DNA of 64,000 bases, taken from contig CAUYUJ010011559.1 in the NCBI GenBank assembly GCA_963575745.1, positions 194,501 to 258,500 on the forward strand, in the 5' to 3' direction. A program made the translations under genes and the position numbers. Under the pieces are notes generated by a model that was not told the origin of the DNA, did no database searches, and saw nothing but the letters and a program-made list of their open reading frames with translations. The DNA is from Prorocentrum cordatum (lineage: Eukaryota; Sar; Dinophyceae; Prorocentrales; Prorocentraceae). Of this stretch, positions 10,402 to 20,979 are shown piece by piece (within the stretch, counting starts at the first letter, position 1; every line of letters begins with the position of its first letter).

Positions 10402-12417
10402 TCAAGGCCGCCGCCGGCAGAAGGCGCACGCACAGTCGTCTGCATGACGGTAGTCCACGAGTGCCACTGGCAGAGCCTGGCCCTCCGAATACACCATGAC
10501 CTCTATATGGTCCACGCAGCCCCCATTGCTCGACGTGTCTGCCCAGACTGAGTCGAAGTCCATGCCATCGCTGTTGTCTGGGGGCTTCGTGGCGTCCTGC
10601 ATGGACCTTAACGCGCGGAAAGACTCGCCCAGAGCAACGCGGGAAACAATTATTGTCCTCCTGGCACTCCTTGCCAACGGATTTGTGCGCTCCTCTGTGT
10701 AGTCGTCACTTTTCGAAGAATTTGCAGCGAAATACGCGGCGGTACCGAAGAGCTTACCAGTAGCCTCGCCACCCCGCTGTGGGTTGAAACCACCCTTGCA
10801 AATTTTCTCTAGCGTGGATGGTGCAGCCCCATGGAACATGAAGTGCTCGTTCAAGTCGAAGTCGTGCATGTTGACAGGCACTTTCAAATGCGATAGGGCC
10901 GCAATCGGAGAGCACGGGCCCGGGCGCCTCTTGCCCTCGAGAAGCCCAAGCTTTGCTTGATACAAATGCTGTAGTCTTGGGTTCACTACCGATCGCACAC
11001 CGACAATATCCAGCTGAGGCGGATCACAATACAATGCAGACCTGTAAGACTCCCTATGCCCTACGGCCGTGCTGATGACAAGCTGTGCCATAAATTTGCC
11101 AAATGGGTTATCCAGTGAAACTATGTCGACCCCGTATTCCAAGTAGGGGGATAGCCGAGGCAACTGGGCAGCTTTCAGAATTTGGTACTTGTTCAAAATA
11201 TCACTAAACGTTACTTCAACATGCTGCTTATCTGTATCAACTGTTTGCTGTTCTGTCCGTGATTTACTACCATCAGACGCGAGCCAGAGCTTCAAAGTAC
11301 AGTCGGCTGAGCCAGAGAGGATCTTCTTCCCGTCTGGAGAGAAACAACAACACCTAACCACATCGCCATGTCCACTCAAGGTCTGCTGCAACGCACCGTC
11401 AGACGCGAGCCAGAGCTTCAAAGTACCGTCGTCTGAGCCAGAGAGGATCTTCTTCCCGTCTGGAGAGAAACAACAACACCTAACCACATCGCCATGTCCA
11501 CTCAAGGTCTGCTGCCACGCACCGTCAGATGCGAGCCAGAGCTTCAAAAAACCGTCATATGAGCCAGAGAGGATCGTCTTCCCGTCTGGAGAGAAACAAC
11601 AAGACGAAACATCTGCGCCATGTCCACTCAAGGTCTGCTGCAACGCACCGTCAGACGCGAGCCAGAGCTTCAAAGTACCGTCGCCTGAGCCAGAGAGGAT
11701 CTTCTTCCCGTCTGGAGAGAAACAACAACACCTAACCACATCGCCATGTCCACTCAAGGTCTGCTGCAACGCACCGTCAGACGCGAGCCAGAGCTTCAAA
11801 GTACCGTCGTCTGAGCCAGAGAGGATCTTCTTCCCGTCTGGAGAGAAACAACAACACAAAACCATATAGCCATGTCCACTCAAGGTCTGCTGCATCGCAC
11901 CGTCAGACGCGAGCCAGAGCTTCAAAGTACCGTCGCCTGAGCCAGAGAGGATCTTCTTCCCGTCTGGAGAGAAACAACAACACCAAACCACATCGCCATG
12001 TCCACTCAAGGTCTGCTGCACCGCACCGTCAGACGCGAGCCAGAGCTTCAAAGTACAGTCGGCTGAGCCAGAGAGGATCTTCTTCCCGTCTGGAGAGAAA
12101 CAACAACACCAAACAGGTTCGCCATGTCCACCCAAGGTCTGCTGCATCGCACCGTCAGACGCGAGCCAGAGCTTCAAAGTACCGTCGCCTGAGCCAGAGA
12201 GGATCTTCTCCCCGTCTGGGGGGAGACAACACCAGCCAACACACTTGCTGTATCCAAATGCAATGTGACCCAGAGAGGACGCTGTCAACCAACCGACACG
12301 CGCATTCGATCTGAGCAGATGACAGTACCCTTGAGCCGAAGTTTCGACGGAGGTGGTTCGAAGGTGGGGTCTTGAGGGATGGGGTCCTAAGGATATGAAG
12401 GGATCCAAGGGGTGCAT
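10402..12417 (-). CDS. WD40-repeat / PARP-domain fusion protein, copy 2
   Basis: Intact 671-residue paralogue of the gene at 7276-9291, same strand, 3126 bases away. In the last 230 residues, including the PARP domain with the same His, Tyr and Glu, I see one change (Lys to Gln in RSM-K/Q-DATK). The linker just after the blades differs at several residues (TDKQHVEVTFSDILNKYQIL). The eight blades differ at the variable positions: after ILSGS this copy has G, A, G, D, G, Y, D, A, where copy 1 has G, E, Y, S, E, Y, D, S. Two blades read SADCTLKLW. Blade 6 (Y-DGF...GAW...DVVR) is the type found at blades 3 and 6 of copy 1. No stop or shift interrupts the frame. Start choice has the same uncertainty as copy 1. 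Confidence 0.85.
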   Translation of the reverse strand: MHPLDPFISLGPHPSRPHLRTTSVETSAQGYCHLLRSNARVGWLTASSLGHIAFGYSKCVGWCCLPPDGEKILSGSGDGTLKLWLASDGAMQQTLGGHGEPVWCCCFSPDGKKILSGSADCTLKLWLASDGAVQQTLSGHGDVVWCCCFSPDGKKILSGSGDGTLKLWLASDGAMQQTLSGHGYMVLCCCFSPDGKKILSGSDDGTLKLWLASDGALQQTLSGHGDVVRCCCFSPDGKKILSGSGDGTLKLWLASDGALQQTLSGHGADVSSCCFSPDGKTILSGSYDGFLKLWLASDGAWQQTLSGHGDVVRCCCFSPDGKKILSGSDDGTLKLWLASDGALQQTLSGHGDVVRCCCFSPDGKKILSGSADCTLKLWLASDGSKSRTEQQTVDTDKQHVEVTFSDILNKYQILKAAQLPRLSPYLEYGVDIVSLDNPFGKFMAQLVISTAVGHRESYRSALYCDPPQLDIVGVRSVVNPRLQHLYQAKLGLLEGKRRPGPCSPIAALSHLKVPVNMHDFDLNEHFMFHGAAPSTLEKICKGGFNPQRGGEATGKLFGTAAYFAANSSKSDDYTEERTNPLARSARRTIIVSRVALGESFRALRSMQDATKPPDNSDGMDFDSVWADTSSNGGCVDHIEVMVYSEGQALPVALVDYRHADDCACAFCRRRP

Positions 12418-12481
12418 CTACATTGCTTGAGGCACCTCATCCTTAGGACCCCATCCCTCAGGACAATATCTTCGAACCACC
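12352..12481. repeat. Inverted repeat over 5' end of WD40-PARP copy 2
   Basis: Same structure as at 9226-9355: arms 12352-12399 and 12436-12481 around a loop that contains the start codon of the second gene. Confidence 0.85.
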
Positions 12482-12625
12482 GACCCTCGGCTCCCCTGTC
12501 AACTCTCACATCCGAGGGAATCCTTCCCTTCACCAGCGAATGCCCCGGACAGCGAGCTCTTGCAATCTGTGCGGGGCAGTCTAGGTGGTGCAACCAGTGT
12601 GGTGCAGTCTAGTCGGTGCTACCCA

Positions 12626-13186
12626 CATGGCGCAATATATGTATCGCGATGCAATGCAAAACCATACAAGCCAATACATGGCAACGAAACGCAATGCACA
12701 CCAGTGCAAAACAACGCGAAGGAATGCAAGCAACGCAATGCACAGCAATGCAAAGCAATGCAACGCAACGCAACGCAAAGCAATACAACGCAATGAGCAA
12801 CACTTCGGAGCAATGCAACGCAAACAACGCAAGGCAATACAGCGAGATACAATGCGATGCGAAGCAATCCAAACCAATGCAAAGCAATGCGTAGCAACGC
12901 ATGGCAATACAACGCAACACAAAGCAACGCAGCGCAACGCAGGGCAATGCACGGCCATGCGAAGCAATGCGACGCGAGGCAGATCAATACAACGAGATGC
13001 AATGCGATGCAAAGCAGCCCCAAACAATCCAAACCAATACCTAGCTGCGCATAGCAAAGCAACGCAATGCAAAGCAACACCAAATGATGTAGAACAGCAC
13101 GACTCAGTTCACACCGGTCCACGGCAATGCGAAGCACGGCGAACCAATGCAACGCACCGCAACACCGTGCAATGCTACGCAATGCC
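12626..13186. repeat. GCAAN pentamer-like array, unit 2
   Basis: Second copy of the array at 9500-10060, differing by scattered single bases. It has the same pentamer-like structure and no coding value. Confidence 0.85.
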
Positions 13187-13305
13187 AGGCAGCGCGGCGA
13201 CGGGCGGCGACGAGCCAGCCGGACTGCCACCAGGGCAGATCGGCGACGGCGGCGACGGGAGGCGACGAGCTGGCCGGACCGCCCCTGGGGCCGGGAGGCG
13301 CCACA

Positions 13306-13570
13306 ATGAAGGGGCCTACAAATAAACACACACAAATACCAGGATTCCCCATAGTTTGCCATCATTTTCTGGGTTTTCGTCTTCCCCCCCACTTCCCATA
13401 TTTTCCTATATTCTCCTGGGGATGGACGATGAATTGTGTCTGTGTGAATATGGTTGGGTCCTTCGCCAGGATCATTTCCCCTCCTGAGACAAGGGTGGCC
13501 AAAGAGGCCAAGCAGCAGGTCGGCGACGGCGGTGACGGGAGGCGACGAGCTGGCCGGACCGCCCCTGGAG
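13306..13570 (+). repeat. Third, internally deleted tandem unit with foldback family 1 copy 3
   Basis: The family 1 element (13306-13446) and the gene's 3' flank follow unit 2 as far as AAGCAGCAGGTCGGCG. The sequence then jumps to ACGGCGGTGACGGGAGG, which in unit 2 lies at the distal end. The junction TCGGCG (13520-13525) exists at both breakpoints of unit 2 (10394-10399 and 13240-13245). This implies a 2846-bp deletion at a six-base microhomology that removed the whole WD40-PARP gene, the hairpin and the pentamer array. Confidence 0.85.
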
Positions 13571-14164
13571 CCCAAGTAGGAGCCCCTAAGTGCAAGGTCC
13601 TGCGTAAGGGCAGTCCATTCCATATCTTGCGTCGCGGGTTATTGAAGCAGGCTGTCTGCGCCAAAGATTCCTTGGTTAGGACACCGAAGCACGGATTCCT
13701 CACTCATGAATCTGAACAAGAGGCTTCTGGGTATGGGTTCCCTATTGCGTAATCCACATCAAAGATTCCTTTACGAAGGACCCCTTCTGCCTGGGCGCCA
13801 TCGGAAAAATGACCCCATAAACGTTCCCACACAAGGGATTCACAGCACGGAATATTTGCGACAGAGCTTGTGCAGAGGAATCATTGGCAAAGGAAGAGGC
13901 GCACTAAGGATGCATGTCTCATGAGTTCGTATTCACACACCTGGGCGATCCATACCTCTAGTCAGGAGTCTATATGTACAAATCCTTGCCGACAAGTCCT
14001 TACTGAAACATTCCCATTAAGAGAGGCTTGGTGAGGAATCCGTGTTCATCAATGAGAATTGCAGCAACCCTTGCCGAAAAAACATAACAACAACTTTTGC
14101 TAAGGAGCCCCGGCTAACAAATTCACCATGCGCAATCCTGATCAAGGAGCCTTTCGTTAAGGAG
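13571..14164. repeat. Degenerate satellite, left of Copia element
   Basis: This stretch has many loose variants of GGATTCCT, CCTTGCCGA and AAGGACCCC spaced about 30-40 bases apart. The same type of sequence resumes at 22337-22990, on the far side of the Copia element. The element therefore inserted into an existing satellite. No gene seen. Confidence 0.55.
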
Positions 14165-14448
14165 TGGATAGCCTCCCGATGTTGATCGCACTTCCTCCGA
14201 ACGGCGAGCACGCCCCGCGCGAGCTCGCTCTGTGTCTCGCAGAGACAGACAGCCCCAGCACAGCACAACCACACGGGAATGAGCATGGGAAGCGGGAGGT
14301 CTTGGGAGACCCTTTCTGGAGAGAGCGGGAGAAACAGGGACAAACCAGCCCGAGCAAGAGATGGCTATGGATAGGACACAGAGCAGGGAACTGGGCAACA
14401 TCAGGCTGAAGGGGAAGGATGTGGGCACACGTAGCGCTGAAATTTACA
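14165..14448 (-). repeat. 3' LTR of the Copia element
   Basis: Matches 22053-22336 over its full 284 bases. Shared blocks include TCCGAACGGCGAGCACGCCC, GACAGCCCCAGCACAGCACA and TCTGGAGAGAGCGGGA. Starts with TG and ends with CA on the plus strand. The internal bases next to it, on the minus strand TTTCTGGGAGC, could be a weak polypurine tract. Confidence 0.9.
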
Positions 14449-14615
14449 GCTCCCAGAAATCGTTTTTCCCTGAAGCCTCCGAAGAGCAGGCTCAAGTCAC
14501 TAGCGATGAGGCCTCTGCCCGGCAGCGCTTCGGTGCGCCTCCATCGCCTCGCACTCGTCGGTGATGCAGAGCGCCCCCTCTCGCATGAGCTGCACCATCA
14601 GTCCATCCGCGCCTA

Positions 14616-15219
14616 TCATCTCTTCGCCATCCCGCCCACGACCACGGCCGGGTGGTTCAGCCAGCGGATCTCGCAACCCAGCGCTTTCATCGCCTGCCTG
14701 ATGATCTGGGTCTGAGTAGCACACTTGCGATTCCGACAGCCCGTCGTCTCCCTCTGCAGGTAGTCGCACAGCGACTTCGCGTGCACCACGCAGAGCCCCT
14801 CTCCGCAGGGACTCAGCACGATTCTCCTCTGCATTGCGGCCCGCCAAGGGAGAGTAGCCTCCGCGCCTCGCACCGCCGCCCTCAGTTGACGAGCTTGAAG
14901 CCAGAGAACGCGAACTCATGGCACAACGTGATCATCCAGCCAAGCTCCGCCACATCGCTGTTCAGCGACAGGGTCTCCGCATGTAGCGTGGAATCCACCG
15001 CCCTCGTCATCCGCGAGATTCTCAAAGCTGGGGGACTCGCCCGCCTCCGGAGCCTCCGCTGGCCGTCTGCAACTCCATGGCTGGCACGATCAATGCGAAC
15101 GCACCCTGAGAGACTCCTTCACTACTGTCGTGTAGACTAGCGTCCGACACCAAGAGCCACATGAGCTCATCGAATGGTATTGACCACGCCCGAATGCCCA
15201 CCTCCGCCGTCTCCTTCAT
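14616..15219 (-). pseudogene. Copia RNase H domain (broken)
   Basis: RNase H removes RNA from the RNA-DNA hybrid during reverse transcription. The first part reads WLLVSDASLHDSS, with the opening catalytic Asp, followed by AFALIVPAME. After a frame change the end of the domain reads VVHAKSLCDYLQRETTG, TQTQIIRQAMKALG and IRWLNHPAVVVGGMAK. Copia elements normally have VVDAKSL and WVPH...ADALTK at these places, so an Asp appears to be His here. The domain lies between the reverse transcriptase and the 3' LTR, as expected. Confidence 0.7.
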
Positions 15220-15253
15220 GTGCTCGGCCAGCTGGTCGATCCCCCCCGCGTCT

Positions 15254-16499
15254 TCATAAGCCAGCTTGCTGAGGGACTGTTGCAGGAGACTGCGCCTCCC
15301 ACTGCCGTCTGCCCTGAGCTCCCTCGTCAGCCACTTCAGCGAACCCAGAAGCGCGCGAGCTTGACTGCACCCTCCAGCAGTCCAGCAAATCGGTCGCAGC
15401 CTTGTCCTTCACGAACTTCATAGGAAACAGCCGCTCCCCGATGAACTTCCGCATAGTCAGCGTCCTGGGCGCAGCGCCCCCCATTGAACATAGACCCCTC
15501 ATGCCCGTGCATCAGCACCTTCACCTTACCAAACCTGCGCTTGGCTCGCAACTTCACAATATGCTCCTGGTGCCTCTACCCTCCTACATCACAGATGTCG
15601 TCAACCTCCACAGCCGCTATGCCCTCCGCATCTGGGGCAGCATGGATTCCTGGACCATCTCCTCCTCGGTGTCCTCCAAGACCAGTGAGCCGAACCGGCG
15701 GTTCCACAGCGCCTCCAGCAGGAAACAGCATGAACACCGCGGGATCCAGGGTACTCTGCCGGTAACCCAACTCCACCAGGTCGCGCTTGGGCCCCCTGCG
15801 AAAGTGTAGCGGGGCGTCTCCCAGTCCGTATACTCCCGAGATTAGCTTGATCAGCTGCCCCGCCCCCATGCCTGGTAGTCCGCCTCGAAGCTGCTCTGCG
15901 CACAGCTTCCCGCTCTCACGCACCAGCTTGTCCGACTGCATGATCGCCTTCCAGATCCCCGGCAGCGGCCTTCCACTTGTGCGACACGCGATCTGCAGTG
16001 CCATCGCCAGAGAACTCGTCGCCACCGTTGGGGCCAACCATGCCAAAGACAGAAGAAACTATGGGTCTTGATCTCCGCGAACAGACCGCCTGCTCTTGTA
16101 CGAGGCTCTTCGAACTTCAGAAGGCTTCTTTCTGCGCGCCATTCTGGAAAGTATGATACGGTCCTCCTTGCCTTGACGAATCAGAGTCTCCCGCGCCTTG
16201 CGACTCTCGTCCAACGGTAGAACTCGCAGCCCACCTGTTGACTTCACACCCCACCACTCGGTCGCGTCCGCCTCCGCCCACTTCGGCCTCTCCTCCTCGG
16301 TGATCTGGCGCTCACGTACCTCCTCTCCTCCTCGTTTCTTAGCGAAGTGGAAGTGGCCGACCTCCGGGTACTTGTTGGTCGCAGCGCTAACGAACAGCAA
16401 GTCCTCATCCATCTCCTCCTTCCAGCTCGCCCTCCTGAGGCTCTCCTCTCGCGCTGCAACTCCTCGCTCTTCCAGGCCCATCTTCAGGTTGCGCCCCAC
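15254..16499 (-). pseudogene. Copia reverse transcriptase (broken)
   Basis: RVT_2-type reverse transcriptase. The N-terminal part (16499-16059) has KWAEADATEWWGVKSTGG, VLPLDESRK and RIILSRMARRKKP, matching the start of this family. The palm region (16046-15576) has LIKLISGVYGLGDAPLHF, ELGYRQSTLDPAVF and VEVDDICDVGG, whose VDD is the catalytic pair usually seen as YVDD. The thumb and connection follow in other frames, with RRFGKVKVLMHG then RKFIGERLFPMKF. At least two frame changes separate the blocks. Confidence 0.85.
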
Positions 16500-17364
16500 C
16501 GCTTTCTCAAGTGCCGCCTCGATCCTCCTCCTGGTAGGGCGTGGCCCCTCGCCTGCGACTCGAGCTTGCGCGTCAGTCCCTTGTGAAGCCCCGCGATGTC
16601 CAGCTCCAGGCCCAGTGCGGCCGGAACCTCCTCGATGCTGTCAGGCGCTGCCTCCGCCGCTCTGCGCGGCAGCTCCTCATCTTCAGGATGTCTTTCACCT
16701 CGCTGCCTGACGTGCCTCTCAAACGGCTCCTCCTCCAGCGCTTCCCTGATGAGCTTCTCCACACCCTCGCGCATCTCCTTCTCTTCCTGAATCTCACCTT
16801 CAGCTTCGTCCACACGTGCTGGGTCAGGTTGTCCTTCTCCTGGGCTCTTCTGGCGGATCGTGACGCTCTTCTGGTATTACTCGGGGCTCCTCCTCCGTGC
16901 TCCCTGGCTTCTCGTAGGCCTGATCCTCTCTCACCTCCTGGCCACCGTCATCAGGGACATGACATGTTCGATCACCGTCCCAAGCCCACTCCGGATAAGG
17001 TCCTTCGGTTGTGAGGTTCTTGAAACCGTGACGTCTGCCTCTCCGACTCAACTGTTGACGAATATCATCATAATGTGTACTCGGCAATTCAGCTCCCCTG
17101 CACGCGTCACTCGAAGCAAGCCTCACTTGTTCCAGACTGCACTGCCAGAGCTCGCTCTGGTGGTTGACCCACGCAGAACCGTCCTTGACCATGCGCAACA
17201 CACACGGATCCACCCACCTCTCCTTCTTGTAGTCGGGAAGACACTTGTCCGCCGAGTCCTTGCCGAATTACCACCACACCCAAACCCAATATTCATCTTG
17301 TACTTGAACTCGGGGACGTGCACCAGTTCCCAGGGCCCGCTTGATCGACTGGTGAGCGTCTCCA

Positions 17365-18140
17365 TCATGGCGAGATGAGCTGCAAGTCGAAATCTGCGTG
17401 GCCGATGTACTTCAGTACCCGGATCTCGTGTGAGCAAGCGTGGGTCCATGCAGTCGTCCGACAGCAAGTTTCATGGCAGGCGCGGCAGTTGGCCCAGTTC
17501 TCGCTGCACGGGCGAAGCTCCCGACCGATTGATGAACAGACTCCTCGCCACCTCACATGGCATGACCAGAGCCCCCGCCTCGTGCTTCGTCTCCGGCGCC
17601 TCCAGCTCGCACGCCTTGGCGTAGATTGCCATGAAGCGGCTACCTGCCCGCTCGGTCTTCGCGCTCCTCCACGGCGAACGCGCATCAATGGTCGAGATCC
17701 AGCACCCTTCTTCAGGTGCTCGATCAGCGAACGCCCCCACGAACTCCTTTCCTTCATCCACCACAGAGACCTCCGGCGGCCCGAACACCCGTAGCCAGCT
17801 CCTGCAGAAGGCGAGTCGCAGGTTGCAATGCGTCTTCTTCCCCATCGGAGCGCGCTGGAACATCGAGTAGTGGGTGCCCCAATCGGCAATGTTGAGATAG
17901 GAAATTGCTGCCCTCCTTGATGAAGATGAGATTCACCCAGACCACGTGGTTCATCCGGCATGGCTTCGAAATAGCTCCTACTCGCCCCGGCTCGGGTCGA
18001 GACCTGGACTTGCACGCGTCGCGCGGAACAAAAACACTCCTTGGCCCACTTAACTAGGCGTGGTCGCACACGCCCTGGTCGCAACGCCCTGCAAGAACCA
18101 ACCTTACTTGGATGGGCCCATTTCTCGTGCAACTCCCGGA
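17365..18140 (-). pseudogene. Copia integrase (broken)
   Basis: Integrase joins the cDNA to host DNA. The zinc-binding pre-core region reads HEKWAHPSKV (paired His) with VKWAKECFCSARR in place of the usual Cys pair, so the second Cys may be lost. The core is in another frame: LRVFGPPEVSVVDEGKEFVG, containing a catalytic Asp, and DARSPWRSAKTERAG, corresponding to the PWQNGxxER segment. The stretch 16500-17364 between integrase and reverse transcriptase is acidic and Arg-rich on the minus strand and shows no domain I know. Confidence 0.75.
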
Positions 18141-18296
18141 TCAGCTTCTTCTCCTCCGCAGTCGGTTATGGTCCTCCACCTCGTTCCAGTTTGTCCATGG
18201 GCTCCTCTCCTGGCGCCTCGGCTTCGTCACCGTCCTCCTCTTCCTCTGGCTCCTCGTCCACCTCGTTGTAGATATCCTCGCACGGTCCTTGAGCGG

Positions 18297-19082
18297 CTAG
18301 GTCTTCTCTAAGCTGCCGTCGTGAACCTCCCTGGCGATCGCCTGGCACAGCTCCACCGGGTACCTCTCCGCAGCGCGCGCCTTCCCGTTGATGAGCGCCT
18401 CGTGGTCATGGCACCCCTTGCGCCGCTTAGCCAGCTTCCTGGCGACGTTCTCAGAAAGCGGAACTGACGTGGTCGGCTTCTTCCAGGGCATGACGAGCTG
18501 GTTCTTTAGCCCAAACATGCCCTGACCTCCATGTACCGCATGCACTCCATCCAGCTGCATCAGAGCCTTCACATCTGGCTCGAGGAAACTTCGCGAAGTC
18601 CGCGGGTGCTCGAACAGGAAGTACTTGCCCTTGTGGTGCCTCTGTGCCAGCAGCTTCACAGTGCGTCGTAGGTGTAGAAGTCCAGCGCGGAGATGAGCTC
18701 GTGCCTTGTCTGGGTCCATCCTGCTGTAGTTCCACTCCATCAATGCGCTCATTGAGCCACGCGGTGGGCACCCCATTGTGAGATCAGGATCCATGGCACG
18801 TGCTTCCGCTTGACACGAAGGCCGATCTTGCGCCTGGTCAGAGGTGCATCCCAGCTGCATGTCGCAGGCAGCTCCGCCTCCCTTTCCGGACTTCGCCAGC
18901 ACCTCAGAGACCCTCGGTATCGAGTGCGTCTCCACCACCATGATATCCGGCCCCCTCCTGATGTCCGCAAGAACGCCGTGCGGAATTTCCTTCAGCTCCT
19001 CGTCCAAGAACGTGACATTAGCTTCGATCTCCCAGCTCACGAGCACGACCTTGCCTCCCAGGTCCTCCGGAAGGTGGCCCAC
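18297..19082 (-). pseudogene. Conserved block upstream of integrase in dinoflagellate Copia
   Basis: An open frame of 261 codons, the longest clean frame in the element. It contains MGCPPRGSMSAL, FEHPRTSRSF, a CHDH cluster (RRKGCHDHEALINGKARAAE) and AAERYPVELCQAIAREVHDG. I recall this arrangement from dinoflagellate retroelement polyproteins, where it precedes the integrase, but I cannot name its activity. The FEHP and CHDH motifs look like the best-preserved sites. Confidence 0.6.
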
Positions 19083-19163
19083 CTGCTCCTCAAACTGGCC
19101 ATCTGAGAACTCCCACCAGCGCGAGCCCCTTGCGAATCCCCTGTCATGCTGCAGCTTCTTCGC

Positions 19164-20100
19164 CTACGACAGATGCTCGTCGGTGGTGCTCAGGATTGCT
19201 CCATCTCCTGGTACTCCTGTCTCCTCGCTGATGCCGACCCCGTTCCACCTCGCCAGCCTTCCAGGTCGAATTCCTTCCAATCTTAGCTCAATCCTCCCCA
19301 GACCACCACCCTCGTCGTGCTCCATCGTGTCCTCGCCTCGCTTGAGCATCTTCTTTCGCTCCTTCACCCGCCCGCTCGCCAGGCTCGGTAGTCCCTGGCT
19401 CGGACTCGCTGCTGCAGGACCTGTTAAACTCTTCGGTGTCTTTGATGCCCCCCTCGCTGGTCGCGGATTCAACGGTCTGGACACCTCCTCGATGGGCTTG
19501 TCCTTGAGTCGAAGCAGCGCCCGTGCCTTCCCCCTGGCCAGCAGCGCGTTCGCCTTGGGCCCTTCCCCCGCCGACCCCCGCGCAGGGTGCGCTGCGTCGC
19601 CGAGGGCCCTCCGCCAATGCCGTTCAGCTTTTCGACGGGATGATGCCACTCGCTGACCCCCTTCTCGAACTCCCCGCGCGCGTCCAGCAGCTGGTAGCCC
19701 AGAAGCCATATCCAGTGTCGACGGCTGGGGGGCATTATCTCCCACTCGTGGAACTTGCACGCGTCGGCCCTGCATAGATGGCAATGGGCCCCGTAGGTCT
19801 CCTTCTCTGGGTCGGTCACGCAGAACCTCCTCGCCCTCTCGTATTTGCCCTGGTTCTACGACCGTCCACCTCCGTCTCCAGGCGCGCGCAGTGCACCGCC
19901 TTCCACTGCGGGTAGTGCACTGGCACCCAAGGACCGGGCTGCGCCGCAGGTAGTACTTCCACAGGTTGCCCTCGCACTGGAGCCTGGGCCCGCCTTGGAA
20001 ATACCCAGATCACCAGGCGCCCCCCCCCCCTCCTCGCCGCTCCCCCAGCCGCGGCGCATTCCCGGGTGCAGCGGCGAGAATAGCCCCAAGCGGCCGCGAA
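19164..20100 (-). pseudogene. Copia polyprotein linker, no domain recognised
   Basis: Open frames here are rich in Arg, Glu, Gly and Lys (for example KERKKMLKRGEDTMEHDEGG and LLRLKDKPIEEV) and carry no motif I can place. Its position between protease and the pre-integrase block suggests the disordered linker common in these polyproteins. A poly-C run at about 20022-20032 adds uncertainty to the frame. Confidence 0.45.
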
Positions 20101-20339
20101 CATGACAAGAGAACCACGCGGGCGGCTAATCGGACCCACGCCTGTCGTGCTGGAGTCCGCGCCAAGTGCAGGTTCGACTGCACTTCGTGAAGATGTGCAA
20201 ATACGAAATGCATCGCCGGCTGGCTTAGCGTCGAGAGAACTGCTGCCACGACTAAAATTGCCGCGGATGGGAAACCTCACCCCTGTGAGAGTGCGCGCCC
20301 AAGGGGACCGTCCACCCTGCAGGTCTGAACTCCACAACT

Positions 20340-20761
20340 GATACTGCGACGTGGCCCGTCCATCTGAACTTCCGTGCCTGCCTTGCGGCGAATGAGTTTC
20401 ATGTTCTCAAGATCTACACGGGCCTCGAACTCCTCTAAGCTCCTCGCAGGCAGCAAGAGCGGAACGCGCCCCTCTGCGACCGTGAGCTCCAGAAGACCAC
20501 GTGAAACTTCGATGCCGAAAGGCGCGACCACAACTCCGACAGCTTTAGCTTGACCCCAACTCCCTGTGACCGGGCTGGCGCATTGACCCGCTTGACCCTG
20601 AGTCTCCGAACTCTAAGAGCCTCCTCGAGCCGTTGAAGAGCTTGAACCCCAATCAGGCCAGGTTGGGCCGCGGTGCCCACCAAGGCCTCTCCATTCCCCA
20701 AGGGATAGCCCACGCCAACCTTCAATAACTCCCACTCGTTCTGGCACCTCATCTCGAACAA
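20340..20761 (-). pseudogene. Copia aspartyl protease (active site lost)
   Basis: Retroviral-like protease that would cut the polyprotein. The N-terminal strand reads GEALVGTAAQPGLIGVQALQ, where active elements have an Asp in the D-T/S-G/A motif. The codon at 20677-20675 is GGC (Gly), one transition from GAC (Asp). The C-terminal half, after a frame change, reads PFGIEVSRGLLELTVAEG and PLLLPARSLEEFEARVDL, typical of the dinoflagellate Copia protease. Even without the frameshift this copy could not work. Confidence 0.7.
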
Positions 20762-20979
20762 CCCCCAGGAGATCCCGCGCCCGGCCGAAGCTCCTCAGAC
20801 CCACCGAGGCCGCGCTCCAAAACACCCCGAACACGAGACAAGACGCCCTCGAGGTCCCACTTGAGCCCGCGGGGTCTCGATGGTGGCCATGATGATGATT
20901 GTGCCGGGACTCGCGCTCAAAGAACTCTCCCTCGGCGCCTGGGCGGACTGCCGCGCGGGCCGCCGTGGCGCCCGCGAAG

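Larger units (their letters stand above)
7075..13570. repeat. Tandem array, 3126-bp period, 2 full + 1 partial unit
   Basis: Unit 1 spans 7075-10200, unit 2 spans 10201-13326, and a partial unit covers 13327-13570. Each full unit holds, left to right, the tail of a family 1 foldback, a WD40-PARP gene on the minus strand, a roughly 47-bp inverted repeat over the gene's 5' end, and a GCAAN-type pentamer array. The units are nearly identical outside the WD40 blades. The offset between the two genes (7276 to 10402) is exactly 3126 bases. The partial unit joins the gene's 3' flank directly to the unit's distal end. Confidence 0.95.
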
